Shown: positions 1 through 9,660, numbered from the stretch's first letter. The stretch: DNA of 64,000 nt from Streptomyces clavuligerus (GCF_005519465.1 NZ_CP027858.1:2170001-2234000); one strand, 5' to 3'. A program made the numbers and translations. Notes: a model not told the origin generated them from the sequence alone.

Positions 1-349
1 CGAACCGGACGGCCTCCTTGTGGACCTTGGTCACCAGGGGGCAGGTCGCGTCGATGGTGGCGAGCTTGCGCCGGGCGGCCTCCTCGTGGACGACCGGGGC
101 CACGCCGTGCGCGGAGAACATGACGATCGAGCCCTCGGGGACCTCGGCCGTCTTGTCGACGAAGACGGCGCCCTTCCGCTCCAGCGTCTGGACGACGTAC
201 TTGTTGTGCACGATCTCGTGCCGGACGTAGACCGGCGCGCCGTACTGCTCCAGCGCCTTCTCGACGGCGATCACGGCACGGTCCACGCCCGCGCAGTAAC
301 CACGGGGGGCGGCGAGCAGGACGCGACGGGCAGCAGGCGTAGCAGTCAT
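1..349 (-). CDS. ispH: 4-hydroxy-3-methylbut-2-enyl diphosphate reductase, IspH (partial, 5' end only)
   Basis: The first 116 codons of IspH, the [4Fe-4S] enzyme that makes IPP and DMAPP in the last step of the MEP isoprenoid pathway. The translation starts [20 protein letters not shown] and contains the first cluster cysteine in PRGYCAGV, the His of YVRHEIVHN, the FSAHGV motif and the second cysteine in [11 protein letters not shown], all family hallmarks. The C-terminal two thirds lie beyond base 1. It is divergent from the permease gene that follows. No Shine-Dalgarno precedes the ATG at 349, but a TACGAT box sits 6 nt upstream, suggesting a leaderless mRNA. Confidence 0.95.
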   Translation of the reverse strand, partial: MTATPAARRVLLAAPRGYCAGVDRAVIAVEKALEQYGAPVYVRHEIVHNKYVVQTLERKGAVFVDKTAEVPEGSIVMFSAHGVAPVVHEEAARRKLATIDATCPLVTKVHKEAVRF

Positions 350-355
350 GTCCCC

Positions 356-361
356 ATCGTA
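356..361 (-). promoter_or_regulatory. -10 box of a probable leaderless ispH promoter
   Basis: Reads TACGAT on the minus strand (TANNNT consensus of the housekeeping sigma factor), exactly 6 nt before the ispH ATG, so transcription would begin at or next to the start codon. No ribosome-binding site is present in the interval. A -35 hexamer is not obvious. Confidence 0.5.
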
Positions 362-435
362 AGGCCGTCCAGAAGAGGCGGGAGATCACCCACCGTGGGA
401 AGACTGAATGTGGTAGCCGACGGACGGAGGGCCGG

Positions 436-1812
436 ATGACCACGGACGCGGACCGGGCCGGGGCGGGGCACCCGAAGGACGGCGGCGGCCTGCGGCGCTC
501 CCTCGGCTTCCGTGATCTGGTGGTCTACGGGCTGCTGTTCATCGCCCCGATGGCCCCGGTCGGCATCTTCGGCGCACTCGACGCGAAATCCCATGGGGCG
601 GTGGCGCTCGTCTATGTGGTGGCCACGGTCGCCATGGGGTTCACGGCCGTCAGTTACGCCCAGATGGTCCAGGTGGCGCCGCAGGCGGGTTCCGTCTTCG
701 GCTATGCCCGCAAGGCGCTCGGCGAGGGCCCCGGGTTCATCGCCGGATGGATGGCGCTGCTGGACTACCTCCTCATCCCCGCCGTTGCCTATCTCTTCTC
801 CGGCATCGCCCTGGAGGCGCTGATTCCGGAGGTGGACCGCTGGGTGTGGACCGGGATCGCCGTGGTGCTGACCACGCTGCTGAACCTCTGGGGGGTGCGG
901 GCGGCGGCCCGGGTCGGCTTCGCCGTGCTGCTGATGGAGATCGCGGTACTGGTGGTCTTCGTGGTGGCGGCGGTGACCGTGCTGGTGGAGGAGGGGGCGC
1001 GACGGGAGTGGCTCTCGCCGTTCACGGGGGACACCGGCTTCTCGGTGGCGGCGGTGTTCAGCGCCGTGTCGATCGCGGTGCTGTCGTATCTGGGCTTCGA
1101 CGCGATCGTCTCGTTCGCGGAGGAGGTGACGGGGGGCTCGCGGAAGGTGGCCCGGGCGGTGCTGTTCTGCCTGGCGCTGGCGGGGTTGCTCTTCGTGGTG
1201 CAGACCTATCTGGCGGCGCTGCTCCAGCCGGTGTCCTCGGCGGAGCTGGCGGCCCGGCCCCAGGAACAGGGCGCGGCCTTCTACGAGGCGGTCGATGTGT
1301 CGGTCGGGGCCTGGCTGCACGATCTGATCGCGGTGAGCAAGGCGATCGGGGCGGCGTTCGCGGCGCTGGCGGGGCAGGCGGCGGCGGGGCGGCTGGTCTT
1401 CGCGATGGCGCGGGAACGGAGGCTTCCGCATGCGCTGTCCCGGACGGACGCGGGGGTGCCGAGGGTGGCGCTGCTGCTGGCGGCGGGGGTGAACCTGGTG
1501 GCGGCGGTGTGGGCGGCACGCCGGGCGAACGGCCTGGACCAGCTGGTCTCGGTGGTGGACATCGGGGCGCTGACGGCCTTCGTGCTGCTGCATCTGAGTG
1601 TGATCGGGTGGTTCGTGGTCCGCCGGATGGCGGGGCCGCCGCGCTGGGGGCGGCATCTGGTGGTGCCGCTGCTGGGGGTGGCGATCCTGGTCGCGGTGAT
1701 CGTCGAGGCGTCGCTCACGGCCCAGGTGGTGGGGGTGGTCTGGCTGGGCGTGGGGCTGGTGGTGCTCGCGCTGCTGTGGGGGCGGTGGGGGCACCAGGAG
1801 AACCAGCCGTAA
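436..1812 (+). CDS. APC-family amino acid permease
   Basis: A 458-residue polytopic membrane protein of the amino acid-polyamine-organocation superfamily, the usual length for the family with about 12 transmembrane segments. The N-terminal first helix (GFRDLVVYGLLFIAPMAPVG) and the conserved YAQM stretch of the second helix are typical, and further regular hydrophobic segments run to the C terminus. GGAGG at 426-430 lies 5 nt before the ATG. It is divergent from ispH and followed by a 186-nt gap before xseA. Substrate cannot be told from sequence; an amino acid, or amine such as putrescine or ethanolamine, taken up with a proton is the family expectation. Confidence 0.85.
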   Translation: MTTDADRAGAGHPKDGGGLRRSLGFRDLVVYGLLFIAPMAPVGIFGALDAKSHGAVALVYVVATVAMGFTAVSYAQMVQVAPQAGSVFGYARKALGEGPGFIAGWMALLDYLLIPAVAYLFSGIALEALIPEVDRWVWTGIAVVLTTLLNLWGVRAAARVGFAVLLMEIAVLVVFVVAAVTVLVEEGARREWLSPFTGDTGFSVAAVFSAVSIAVLSYLGFDAIVSFAEEVTGGSRKVARAVLFCLALAGLLFVVQTYLAALLQPVSSAELAARPQEQGAAFYEAVDVSVGAWLHDLIAVSKAIGAAFAALAGQAAAGRLVFAMARERRLPHALSRTDAGVPRVALLLAAGVNLVAAVWAARRANGLDQLVSVVDIGALTAFVLLHLSVIGWFVVRRMAGPPRWGRHLVVPLLGVAILVAVIVEASLTAQVVGVVWLGVGLVVLALLWGRWGHQENQP

Positions 1813-1986
1813 CCTCCGCAACGGGAAGATCCTTCGGGAGCGGTCCGAGCAGGGGAACGGGCCGGAGGGTCCCGGCGCCGGGACCCGTCCGAGCGGACCG
1901 GGGTCCGCCGCCGGAACGCGCCGGCAGCGCACCGGGGCGGCGCGGGAGCGGGCTCCGGACGGGGCCGGATTGTCGGACCCGGCCGT

Positions 1987-1992
1987 TACTGT
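1987..1992 (+). promoter_or_regulatory. -10 box of a probable leaderless xseA promoter
   Basis: TACTGT ends 6 nt before the xseA ATG at 1999. There is no Shine-Dalgarno between them, so the transcript probably starts at the A of ATG. A matching -35 box is not evident. Confidence 0.45.
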
Positions 1993-1998
1993 CGTTGC

Positions 1999-3207
1999 AT
2001 GGCTCTCCACACGTCCCCGGACGCCCCGCTCCCGGTCGGCGAGGTGTCCCGGCTCATCGGCGGCTGGATCGACCGGCTCGGCGCGATCTGGGTCGAGGGG
2101 CAGATCACCCAGCTCTCCCGGCGGCCCGGTCAGGGGGTCGTCTTTCTCACGCTGCGCGATCCGTCCCACGACATCTCCGTGAGCGTCACCTGCTACCGGC
2201 AGGTGTTCGACGCCGTCGCGGACGTGGTGTCCGAGGGCGCGCGGGTCGTGGTGCACGCCAAGCCGGAGTGGTACGCCCCCCGGGGCCAGCTGTCGCTGCG
2301 CGCGGCGGAGCTGCGGCCGGTGGGGGTCGGCGAGCTGCTGGCCCGGCTGGAGCAGCTCAAGCGGTCGCTGGCGGCCGAGGGGCTGTTCGGGCCGGAGCGC
2401 AAGAAGCGACTTCCGTTCCTGCCGCACCGGGTGGGGCTGGTCTGCGGCCGGGCCTCCGCGGCCGAGCGCGATGTGCTGGAGAACGCGCGGCGGCGCTGGC
2501 CCGCGGTCCGTTTCGAGGTGCGCAACGTGGCGGTGCAGGGGGTGCACGCGGTGCCGCAGGTGGTCGGGGCGGTGCAGGAGCTGGACGCGCTCCCCGAGGT
2601 CGATGTGATCATCGTGGCGCGCGGCGGCGGCAGCGTCGAGGACCTGCTCCCGTTCTCGGACGAGCAGCTCGTGCGTGCCGTGGCCGGCTGCCGTACGCCG
2701 GTGGTGTCCGCGATCGGGCACGAGCCGGACTCCCCGCTGCTGGACCTGGTCGCGGATCTGCGGGCGTCGACGCCGACGGACGCCGCCAAGAAGGTGGTGC
2801 CGGACGTGGGCGAGGAGCTGGAGCGGGTCCGGCAGTTGCGGGGCCGGGCGCTGCGGACGGTGCGCTCGCTGCTGGACCGGGAGGAGCGGGGGCTCGCCCA
2901 CGCCCTGGCCCGGCCCGTGCTGGAGCGTCCGCACCGGATGGTGGAGGAGCGGGAGGCTGAGGTCGAGGCGCTGGCGGCGCGCGGCCGTCGGGTGCTCGGG
3001 CATCTGCTGGACCGGGCCGAGTCGGAGCTGGCGCACACCCGGGCCCGGGTGGTCGCGCTCTCCCCGGCGGCGACCCTGGAGCGGGGGTACGCGGTGCTCC
3101 AGCGGCCGGACGGCGCGGTGGTGCGCGATCCGGACGAGGTGGCGGCGGGCGAGGAGCTGCGGGCGCGGGTCGCGCGCGGCACGTTCCCCGTACGGGTGGC
3201 GGAGTGA
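1999..3207 (+). CDS. xseA: exodeoxyribonuclease VII large subunit XseA
   Basis: A 402-residue protein with the XseA layout: N-terminal OB-fold DNA-binding domain (about 1-110, including [10 protein letters not shown] and WVEGQITQ), then the nuclease domain with the conserved [16 protein letters not shown] block and [16 protein letters not shown], followed by a long charged helical region and a C-terminal LERGYAVL motif. With XseB it forms exonuclease VII, which degrades single-stranded DNA in both directions to oligonucleotides in repair. The ATG at 1999 has no ribosome-binding site but a TACTGT box 6 nt upstream. xseB follows after about 100 nt. The product ends RVAE, slightly shorter than the E. 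coli homologue (about 450 residues). Confidence 0.93.
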   Translation: MALHTSPDAPLPVGEVSRLIGGWIDRLGAIWVEGQITQLSRRPGQGVVFLTLRDPSHDISVSVTCYRQVFDAVADVVSEGARVVVHAKPEWYAPRGQLSLRAAELRPVGVGELLARLEQLKRSLAAEGLFGPERKKRLPFLPHRVGLVCGRASAAERDVLENARRRWPAVRFEVRNVAVQGVHAVPQVVGAVQELDALPEVDVIIVARGGGSVEDLLPFSDEQLVRAVAGCRTPVVSAIGHEPDSPLLDLVADLRASTPTDAAKKVVPDVGEELERVRQLRGRALRTVRSLLDREERGLAHALARPVLERPHRMVEEREAEVEALAARGRRVLGHLLDRAESELAHTRARVVALSPAATLERGYAVLQRPDGAVVRDPDEVAAGEELRARVARGTFPVRVAE

Positions 3208-3310
3208 GTCCGCGCACGGCACGGGACCGGGAAGCGGTGGCACGGCCGCCGCGGGCGGACCGGCAGGACAGAGCAGGACATGAGCGGCAGGAGTGGCAGG
3301 AGTGGATGGG

Positions 3311-3565
3311 ATGAGCGCCGGTACGGAAGAGACCACGGAGGGGACGGCCCCCGGGTACGAGCAGGCGAGGGACGAGCTGATCGAGGTCGTCCGCCGGCTG
3401 GAGGCGGGCGGGACGACGCTGGAGGAGTCGCTGGCCCTGTGGGAGCGCGGCGAGGAGCTGGCGAAGGTCTGCCGCCACTGGCTGGAGGGGGCCCGCGCCC
3501 GGCTGGACGCGGCGCTCGCGGGCCCGGACGGCACGGACGAGGAGCCCCGGGACGGCACGGGGTGA
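3311..3565 (+). CDS. xseB: exodeoxyribonuclease VII small subunit XseB
   Basis: An 84-residue acidic helical protein with the XseB signature: [19 protein letters not shown], then [15 protein letters not shown] and a C-terminal helix ending near RLDAALA. Several XseB chains coat the XseA helical arms in exonuclease VII. I chose the ATG at 3311 because AGGAG at 3298-3302 lies 8 nt upstream; an in-frame GTG at 3293 would add six residues but would overlap that ribosome-binding site. It sits directly after xseA, as expected for a shared transcript. Confidence 0.9.
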   Translation: MSAGTEETTEGTAPGYEQARDELIEVVRRLEAGGTTLEESLALWERGEELAKVCRHWLEGARARLDAALAGPDGTDEEPRDGTG

Positions 3566-3601
3566 GTGGCGCAGAGTGAGATGCGCCACAGCTCTGAGTT
3601 A

Positions 3602-3614
3602 GTTGAAATTTAAC
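3602..3614 (+). promoter_or_regulatory. AT-rich near-palindrome upstream of the nitroreductase gene
   Basis: GTTGAAATTTAAC is an imperfect palindrome (one mismatched pair) inside an unusually AT-rich patch at 3598-3620, in an otherwise GC-rich region and about 55 nt before the next gene. It looks like an operator for a winged-helix repressor or an AT-rich promoter element. No regulator gene is adjacent. Confidence 0.35.
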
Positions 3615-3669
3615 CTATTGCGCTACGGTGACTCTCGCGTACCCGAAGAACAGCCGTGAAAGGTGAGCC

Positions 3670-4260
3670 ATGCCCCTCGTCCTCGACCCCGCCGCTCAGG
3701 ACCTCCTCTTCCGCGAGGCCCGCACCGCCAACACCTTCACCTCAGAGCCGGTGACCGAGGAGCAGGTCAAGGCCATCTACGAGCTGGTGAAGTACGGCCC
3801 CACCGCCTTCAACCAGACCCCGCTGCGGGTCGTCCTGGTCCGCTCCGCCGAGGCCCGCGAGCGGCTGCTGCCGCTGATGTCCGAGGGAAACCGGGCCAAG
3901 ACCGGCACCGCGCCGCTGGTGGCGATCCTCGCCGCCGACCACGAGTTCCACGAGGAGCTGCCCCGGCTGCTCCCGCACTTCCCGCAGGCCAAGGACGTCT
4001 TCTTCGGCGAGCGCACCGTCCGTGAGCAGTCCGCCGGGCTGAACGCGGCGCTCCAGGCCGCGTACTTCATCCTCGGCGTCCGCGCCGCCGGTCTGGCCGC
4101 GGGCCCGATGACGGGCTACGACGCCGCCGGGGTGCAGAAGGAGTTCCTGGACGACGACCACACCCCGCTGATGATCGTCAACATCGGCAACCCGGGCGAG
4201 GATGCCTGGTTCCCGCGCTCCCCCCGGCTGGAGTTCGACGAGGTCATCACCACCGTCTGA
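3670..4260 (+). CDS. nitroreductase-family protein, probable malonic semialdehyde reductase (RutE-like)
   Basis: A 196-residue FMN-dependent nitroreductase-fold protein. It starts MPLVLDPAAQDLLFREARTA and has the family blocks for flavin binding (YGPTAFNQTPLRVVLV near residue 43, and GLAAGPMTGYD near 142), ending with IVNIGNPG. This arrangement and length match the RutE/HadB-NfsB subgroup usually annotated as malonic semialdehyde reductase. No other pyrimidine-degradation (rut) genes are nearby, so the substrate is inferred from family only. AAGGTGA precedes the ATG. The gene stands alone, with a strong shared terminator downstream and an AT-rich operator-like element upstream. Confidence 0.8.
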   Translation: MPLVLDPAAQDLLFREARTANTFTSEPVTEEQVKAIYELVKYGPTAFNQTPLRVVLVRSAEARERLLPLMSEGNRAKTGTAPLVAILAADHEFHEELPRLLPHFPQAKDVFFGERTVREQSAGLNAALQAAYFILGVRAAGLAAGPMTGYDAAGVQKEFLDDDHTPLMIVNIGNPGEDAWFPRSPRLEFDEVITTV

Positions 4261-4289
4261 GGAACAGAACCCCCGCCCGCGGGGGACAC

Positions 4290-4337
4290 GGCAAAGGCCC
4301 GCCGCCCCCGGCTCACGGGGTGCGGCGGGCCTTTGCC
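4290..4337. terminator. bidirectional terminator between convergent genes
   Basis: A perfect 16-bp stem: GGCAAAGGCCCGCCGC at 4290-4305 pairs with 4322-4337 around a 16-nt loop. It serves the reductase gene on the plus strand and the DUF4245 gene on the minus strand. Confidence 0.85.
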
Positions 4338-4428
4338 TGCCGTGCGCGCGGTGCCGGGGCGGACCCCCGCGACCGGGACTCCGCCCCGGCTCGGGGCTTC
4401 CGCCCGGACACGGGGCCCGGGCCCCGGC

Positions 4429-4983
4429 TCAGGACTTCTGCTGGGCCGGGGGCGTCGGGGCGGTCTTCGGGGCCGGGGCCAGCGCGGCGGCCATCCGGGA
4501 GAGCTGCTCCATCGGCGCCGTCCCGGTCACCACGGTGGTCGAGCCCCGGTCCGCGCGGACGAGGGCGTCGTACTTGGGGCCCTCCCAGCGCTGCCAGGTC
4601 TCGCCCTTGATCTTCTCGGTGCGCCCGGTGTCGGTGGCCTGGTGGGTGACCCTCGGCACGAACTTGCCCACGGTCTCGGTGGACTGCTCGACCGCCACAT
4701 ACGCGTGGTCCGGGTCGAGGAAGCCGAGGTGCCAGGAGTCGGCCGAGTACCCCTTGTACGTCACCGAGGTCGCCTTCCACCCCTTCGGCAACCCCTCGGG
4801 CACGAGCACCGTATAGGGCGCCGCGCGCTGCGCCGTCACCATCTCGACCCGGTAGTCGACGGCCAGGACCTTGTCGCCGCCGTCGTCCTTGTTCGGAAGA
4901 TCCGCAAAATAGACCACTCCGACGACCACTCCGATGGCCGCCATGGACAGAACCATGTCGCGGATCGTCTGTTTGCCTCGCAT
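4429..4983 (-). CDS. DUF4245 domain membrane-anchored protein
   Basis: A protein of about 184 residues with an N-terminal cytoplasmic [14 protein letters not shown] stretch, one transmembrane helix (about 10-27, [12 protein letters not shown]) and an extracytoplasmic domain with features of DUF4245 ([52 protein letters not shown]). Function is unknown; the family is actinobacterial and commonly sits beside glpX. The ATG at 4983 is preferred because MRGKQT matches the usual family start; an in-frame GTG at 4992 is possible. It is divergent from glpX. The C terminus is a short Pro/Ala-rich tail. Confidence 0.85.
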   Translation of the reverse strand: MRGKQTIRDMVLSMAAIGVVVGVVYFADLPNKDDGGDKVLAVDYRVEMVTAQRAAPYTVLVPEGLPKGWKATSVTYKGYSADSWHLGFLDPDHAYVAVEQSTETVGKFVPRVTHQATDTGRTEKIKGETWQRWEGPKYDALVRADRGSTTVVTGTAPMEQLSRMAAALAPAPKTAPTPPAQQKS

Positions 4984-5126
4984 ACCTGCCACGCCCCCAT
5001 GGTCGCATCCCGGGTGCGCGCTCAAACGTGGGGCCCTGTGCTCATTCTTTCGATGTAGGGATAGAGTCGAATCACGCCGAATCACCCTCAGACACGGCCG
5101 TCGTCGTATCAGAAAGGTGCGCTCCG

Positions 5127-6158
5127 ATGACCGAGCACAACCTGCCGTCCCCCCTGGAGGTCTCGCCCGAGGCCCCCGACCGCAACCTCGCCCTGGAACT
5201 CGTCCGGGTCACGGAGGCCGCCGCGATGGCCGCCGGACGCTGGGTGGGGCGCGGCGACAAGAACGGCGCCGACGGCGCGGCCGTCAAGGCCATGCGCACC
5301 CTGGTGCACACCGTCTCGATGAATGGTGTCGTCGTCATCGGCGAGGGCGAGAAGGACGAGGCCCCGATGCTCTACAACGGGGAGCGCATCGGCGACGGCA
5401 CCGGCGCCGAGTGCGACATCGCCGTGGACCCGATCGACGGGACGACGCTGACCGCCAAGGGCATGCCGAACGCCATCGCGGTGCTGGCCGCCGCCGACCG
5501 GGGCGCCATGTTCGACCCGTCCGCCGTCTTCTACATGGACAAGCTGGTCACCGGCCCCGAGGCGGCGGACTTCGTCGACATCGACGCCCCCGTGTCGGTC
5601 AACATCCGGCGGGTGGCCAAGGCCAAGCGCTCCACCCCCGAGGATGTGACGGTCGTCGTCCTGGACCGTCCGCGCCACGACGGCATCGTCAAGGAGATCC
5701 GCGAGACCGGGGCCCGGATCACGTTCATCGCGGACGGCGACGTCGCCGGAGCGATCATGGCGGTCCGCGAGGGCACCGGTGTCGACATGCTGATGGGCAT
5801 CGGCGGTACGCCCGAGGGCATCATCACCGCCTGCGCGATCAAGTGCCTCGGCGGCACGATCCAGGGCAAGCTCTGGCCCAAGGACGAGGCGGAGCGGCAG
5901 CGCGCGCTCGACGCGGGGCACGACCTGGACCGGGTGCTGGGCACGGACGACCTGGTGCAGGGGGACAACGTCTTCTTCGTCGCCACCGGCATCACCGACG
6001 GCGAGCTGCTGCGCGGTGTGCGCTACCGCTCGGAGACCGCGACCACGCAGTCCCTGGTGATGCGCTCCAAGTCGGGCACGATCCGGCAGATCGACTCGAC
6101 CCACAAGCTGTCCAAGCTGCGGGCCTACAGCGCGGTGGACTTCTCCCGGGCGCAGTGA
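5127..6158 (+). CDS. glpX: class II fructose-1,6-bisphosphatase GlpX
   Basis: A 343-residue GlpX-type phosphatase that hydrolyses fructose 1,6-bisphosphate to fructose 6-phosphate in gluconeogenesis. Visible signatures are [15 protein letters not shown] (metal-binding acidic motif), [16 protein letters not shown] (the DPIDGT lithium-sensitive phosphatase signature), ADGDVAGAI and [16 protein letters not shown]. Length fits the family (about 335-345). The ATG at 5127 follows AGAAAGGTG; in-frame sequence upstream to 5028 lacks homology. It is divergent from the DUF4245 gene and followed by a hairpin terminator. Confidence 0.95.
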   Translation: MTEHNLPSPLEVSPEAPDRNLALELVRVTEAAAMAAGRWVGRGDKNGADGAAVKAMRTLVHTVSMNGVVVIGEGEKDEAPMLYNGERIGDGTGAECDIAVDPIDGTTLTAKGMPNAIAVLAAADRGAMFDPSAVFYMDKLVTGPEAADFVDIDAPVSVNIRRVAKAKRSTPEDVTVVVLDRPRHDGIVKEIRETGARITFIADGDVAGAIMAVREGTGVDMLMGIGGTPEGIITACAIKCLGGTIQGKLWPKDEAERQRALDAGHDLDRVLGTDDLVQGDNVFFVATGITDGELLRGVRYRSETATTQSLVMRSKSGTIRQIDSTHKLSKLRAYSAVDFSRAQ

Positions 6159-6244
6159 GCCCGGACGCGGTGAATCCGGACACGTGAATCCGGACGCGGC
6201 GGGTTCAGGCGCGATGGGTCCGGGCGCGGCGCGCCGGGGTGGAG

Positions 6245-6276
6245 GACACGCCCCGGGGCGCGCGCCGGGGCGTGTC
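6245..6276 (+). terminator. glpX terminator hairpin
   Basis: GACACGCCCCGG at 6245-6256 pairs perfectly with 6265-6276 around an 8-nt loop, 87 nt after the glpX stop. Confidence 0.7.
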
Positions 6277-6331
6277 GTGAGCCGGGTGGACGGTGAGCCG
6301 GGCGCGGTGCGCCGGACCGGCCGTCATCGTG

Positions 6332-6361
6332 GGAGAGGGGCCCTCGCCAGGGTCCCTCTCC
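6332..6361 (-). terminator. terminator hairpin of the WhiB-like gene
   Basis: GGAGAGGG at 6332-6339 pairs with CCCTCTCC at 6354-6361, with an inner CCCT/AGGG stem, just downstream of the minus-strand whiB-like stop codon. Confidence 0.65.
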
Positions 6362-6376
6362 GACGACGGCGGCGGC

Positions 6377-6730
6377 TCAGGCCGCCGACTGGGCCTTCTT
6401 CAGCTCGATGTCCTGTCGTCTGCGCCGCGCCAGCACCACCCGCCGCTCGGCCGCCGTCAGCCCGCCCCACACACCATAGGGTTCGGGCTGGAGCAGGGCG
6501 TGTTCACGGCACTGGACCAGGACGGGGCACCGGGCGCAGACCCGTTTCGCGGCCTCCTCGCGCGACAGCCTCGCGGCCGTCGGCTCCTTGGAGGGAGCGA
6601 AGAACAGTCCGGCCTCGTCCCGTCGGCACACCGCCTCCGTGTGCCAGGGCCCGTCCTGGTCTTCCCGGGCGGCGGCACGCTGCACCGGCACAGCGGTCAC
6701 CTGCGGGGACTGGTACGACAGTTGCAGCAC
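6377..6730 (-). CDS. wblI: WhiB-family iron-sulfur transcriptional regulator (WblI-like)
   Basis: A 117-residue WhiB-like protein. The four cluster cysteines are in AVCRRDE (about 35), RVCARCPV (about 64 and 67) and VQCREHA (about 73); the GVWGG turn and the basic tail ARRRRQDIELKK follow. Wbl proteins bind a [4Fe-4S] cluster and act with the housekeeping sigma factor at developmental, antibiotic or redox-related promoters. The start is GTG at 6730, with AGGAG 6 nt upstream. It lies between glpX and the DUF1707-fumB region; from memory this is the place of wblI in S. coelicolor, so the symbol rests on synteny, not on a distinguishing motif. Confidence 0.85.
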   Translation of the reverse strand: MLQLSYQSPQVTAVPVQRAAAREDQDGPWHTEAVCRRDEAGLFFAPSKEPTAARLSREEAAKRVCARCPVLVQCREHALLQPEPYGVWGGLTAAERRVVLARRRRQDIELKKAQSAA

Positions 6731-6985
6731 GGTCTACTCCTGACGACGGCTTCGCGAGCGAGAGACGATGCAGCACTCCCTACCCGTTGTACGCATTCCT
6801 ATGCACTGAGTGGCACACGGGTGTGAGGCACGGTTCCCCGCGCGGGCGCGCACGGCCGAAAAGCGCTCCGGGGCGGACCCGAAGGGCCGGAATGAACCCC
6901 TCCGTCAGGGGGTAGGAGACATTCCCGCGACGGGCGAAATAGTAATGAATCAGGACAGAAAGCTCCGGGCTCGATCGCGATCCGG

Positions 6986-7684
6986 TCAGCCGAGGAAGTA
7001 CTTCCGCATCCGGTCCTGGAGGTCCGCGACCCTCCGGCCCCGCTTGGGCTTGGCCTCGACATTGCCGAAGACCGTGTAGCCGTGGACCGTCACGACCGGC
7101 GCGTCCGGCTCCACGGACTCCAGGGTGCGGACCTCGAAATTGCCGAAGATCCCGCTGCCATTGCCCCGCAGGGTGATGTTCTCGGGCACCCTGACCTCGA
7201 CGTTCCCAAAGATCGCGGTGGCGTTGATCACCGTGTGGCGCTGCTCGAACAGGGCCTCGGTGAGATCGATCTCGACACTGCCGAAGACGGCGAAGGCATG
7301 GGTGCGGCGGCCGACCCGCCAACGGCCCTTGCGGATCGAACTGGAGAAGACGGCCACCAGATGCTCCGCGGGACCCGGCGGGACCTGGCCACCGACGGGG
7401 CCGGTGGACCGGTCCGCCGTGCGCGCGGCGGGCAGGTCCTGGATCAGCGGCTGGAGTTCGCCCATGGTTTTGGCGCGGTAGACGGCGTCGATGCGCTCGG
7501 AGTGCTCCTCGGCGTCCAGCCGCCCCTCGGCCAGGGCCTCCCGGAGGATGTCGGCGATCCGGTCCCGGTCGGCGTCCGAGGCGCGCAGGGTGTCGGCGGC
7601 GCCCGGGACGGGAGCGGCGGCCGGGACGGCGGTACCGGAGTCAGCGGGGAAGGCGGGCTTCTGGGGCTGCTTTTCGAGGTCCAC
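6986..7684 (-). CDS. DUF1707 domain protein with LiaF-like C-terminal domain
   Basis: A 232-residue protein starting with GTG at 7684. An Ala/Pro-rich N-terminal stretch leads to a DUF1707 domain (about 34-87: LRASDADRDRIADILREAL, then EGRLDAEEHSERIDAVYRAK and ELQPLIQDLP). The C-terminal half carries repeated beta turns of the type FGSVEI, FGNVEV, FGNFEV and FGNVEA, resembling the cell-wall-active-antibiotic-response (LiaF) fold. No transmembrane helix is seen, unlike many DUF1707 proteins. A role in envelope-stress sensing is inferred from this domain pair. A palindrome (7703-7716) lies just upstream. Confidence 0.85.
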   Translation of the reverse strand: MDLEKQPQKPAFPADSGTAVPAAAPVPGAADTLRASDADRDRIADILREALAEGRLDAEEHSERIDAVYRAKTMGELQPLIQDLPAARTADRSTGPVGGQVPPGPAEHLVAVFSSSIRKGRWRVGRRTHAFAVFGSVEIDLTEALFEQRHTVINATAIFGNVEVRVPENITLRGNGSGIFGNFEVRTLESVEPDAPVVTVHGYTVFGNVEAKPKRGRRVADLQDRMRKYFLG

Positions 7685-7702
7685 GGCCTCAGGGTAGCGA
7701 AA

Positions 7703-7716
7703 CGCGATAGATCGCG
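7703..7716. promoter_or_regulatory. palindrome upstream of the DUF1707 gene
   Basis: CGCGAT-AG-ATCGCG is a perfect 6-bp inverted repeat 19 nt upstream of the minus-strand DUF1707 start, between it and the divergent fumB. It is a candidate operator; the regulator is unknown. Confidence 0.4.
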
Positions 7717-7943
7717 ACTAGGGGCAACACCCGGCGAAACCACCCGGATCGCCCTGGTCGGACCCGCCCCGTGCCGCGCGGGCCGGCGTCCGGACCGTCA
7801 CGGGAGAACCACCCTCCGCCACTGAGCCCTACCTCACACGGGCGGCGCCACCGGCGCGCTCTACGCTGGAGGCGCGTCGCTGTCCGCGGCGTTCCCCCGG
7901 GTCCGCCAGACCCACCGGGTCCACTGAGTGAGGAATGGCCGTC

Positions 7944-9632
7944 ATGCCGGAGTTTACGTACTCAGATCTGCTCCCCCTCGGGGAGGACACCACGCCCTAC
8001 CGGCTGGTGACCAGCGAGGGTGTCTCCACCTTCGAGGCGGACGGGCGTACGTTCCTCAAGGTCGAGCCGGAGGCGCTGCGACTGCTGGCCGCCGAGGCCA
8101 TGCACGACATCTCCCACTATCTGCGCCCCGACCACCTGGCCCAGCTCCGCCGGATCGTGGACGACCCGGAAGCCTCGTCCAACGACAAGTTCGTCGCGCT
8201 GGACCTGCTCAAGAACGCCAACATCGCGGCGGCGGGCGTGCTGCCGATGTGCCAGGACACCGGCACGGCGATCGTCATGGGCAAGCGCGGCCAGAACGTG
8301 CTGACGGCGGGCGGTGACGAGGAGGCGCTGTCCCGGGGCGTGTACGACGCGTACACCAAGCTCAATCTGCGCTACTCCCAGATGGCCCCGCTGACCATGT
8401 GGGAGGAGAAGAACACCGGCTCCAACCTGCCCGCGCAGATCGAGCTGTACGCGACGGACGGCGGCGCCTACAAGTTCCTCTTCATGGCCAAGGGCGGCGG
8501 CTCCGCCAACAAGTCGTTCCTCTACCAGGAGACCAAGGCGGTTCTCAACGAGACCGCCATGATGCGCTTCCTGGAGGAGAAGATCCGCTCCCTGGGCACC
8601 GCCGCGTGCCCCCCGTACCACCTCGCGATCGTCGTCGGCGGCACCTCCGCCGAGTACGCGCTGAAGACCGCGAAGTACGCCTCCGCGCACTACCTGGACG
8701 AGCTGCCCACCGAGGGCTCGCCCACCGGGCACGGCTTCCGGGACACGGAGCTGGAGCAGAAGGTCTTCGAGCTGACCCAGCGGATCGGGATCGGCGCGCA
8801 GTTCGGCGGCAAGTACTTCTGCCATGACGTCCGTGTGGTGCGGCTGCCCCGGCACGGCGCCTCGCTGCCGGTCGCGATCGCGGTCTCCTGCTCCGCCGAC
8901 CGGCAGGCGAAGGCGAAGATCACCGCCGAGGGCGTCTTCCTGGAGCAGTTGGAGAAGGACCCGGCGCGGTTCCTGCCGGACACCACCGACGAGCACCTCG
9001 CCGAGAGCGCCCGGAGCGCGGGCGACGCGGCCGACGTGGTCCGGGTCGACCTCAACCGCCCGATGGACGAGGTGCTGGCCGAGCTGACCAAGTACCCGGT
9101 CAAGACCCGGCTCTCGCTGACCGGTCCGCTGGTGGTGGCGCGCGACATCGCCCACGCCAAGATCAAGGAGCGGCTGGACGCGGGCGAGGAGATGCCCGCG
9201 TATCTGAAGGACCACCCGGTGTACTACGCGGGTCCGGCGAAGACCCCCGAGGGGTACGCCTCGGGGTCCTTCGGGCCGACGACCGCCGGACGGATGGACT
9301 CCTATGTGGAGCAGTTCCAGGCGGCGGGCGGCTCCAAGGTGATGCTGGCGAAGGGCAACCGGAGCAAGCAGGTCACCGACGCGTGCGCGGCGCACGGCGG
9401 CTTCTACCTGGGTTCGATCGGCGGCCCCGCGGCGCGGCTCGCGCAGGACTGCATCAAGAAGGTCGAGGTCGTCGAGTACGAGGAGCTGGGCATGGAGGCG
9501 GTCTGGCGGATCGAGGTGGTGGACTTCCCGGCGTTCATCGTGGTGGACGACAAGGGGAACGACTTCTTCACCGAGCCGGCGCCCGCGCCCACCTTCACTT
9601 CCATCCCGGTGCGCGGCCCCGGGCTCGGCTGA
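7944..9632 (+). CDS. fumB: class I fumarate hydratase (iron-sulfur fumarase)
   Basis: A 562-residue class I fumarase that interconverts fumarate and malate in the TCA cycle with an oxygen-sensitive [4Fe-4S] cluster. The N-terminal alpha-type half includes [18 protein letters not shown] with a probable cluster cysteine, then [17 protein letters not shown] and [18 protein letters not shown], and [19 protein letters not shown]; the beta-type half has [14 protein letters not shown] and [27 protein letters not shown]. The ATG at 7944 is preferred over the one at 7935 because GAGTGAGG at 7926-7933 is then correctly spaced. It is convergent with the lipase-lectin gene. A class II fumarase is encoded 1.8 kb away. 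Confidence 0.93.
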   Translation: MPEFTYSDLLPLGEDTTPYRLVTSEGVSTFEADGRTFLKVEPEALRLLAAEAMHDISHYLRPDHLAQLRRIVDDPEASSNDKFVALDLLKNANIAAAGVLPMCQDTGTAIVMGKRGQNVLTAGGDEEALSRGVYDAYTKLNLRYSQMAPLTMWEEKNTGSNLPAQIELYATDGGAYKFLFMAKGGGSANKSFLYQETKAVLNETAMMRFLEEKIRSLGTAACPPYHLAIVVGGTSAEYALKTAKYASAHYLDELPTEGSPTGHGFRDTELEQKVFELTQRIGIGAQFGGKYFCHDVRVVRLPRHGASLPVAIAVSCSADRQAKAKITAEGVFLEQLEKDPARFLPDTTDEHLAESARSAGDAADVVRVDLNRPMDEVLAELTKYPVKTRLSLTGPLVVARDIAHAKIKERLDAGEEMPAYLKDHPVYYAGPAKTPEGYASGSFGPTTAGRMDSYVEQFQAAGGSKVMLAKGNRSKQVTDACAAHGGFYLGSIGGPAARLAQDCIKKVEVVEYEELGMEAVWRIEVVDFPAFIVVDDKGNDFFTEPAPAPTFTSIPVRGPGLG

Positions 9633-9660
9633 GCCACCGGTCGTCGCCGAGCCGCGGACC

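Noticed and set aside
346..3558. 1070-residue minus-strand ORF
   Set aside because: Antisense to the permease, xseA and xseB; Arg/Pro/His-rich composition typical of a GC-rich shadow frame.
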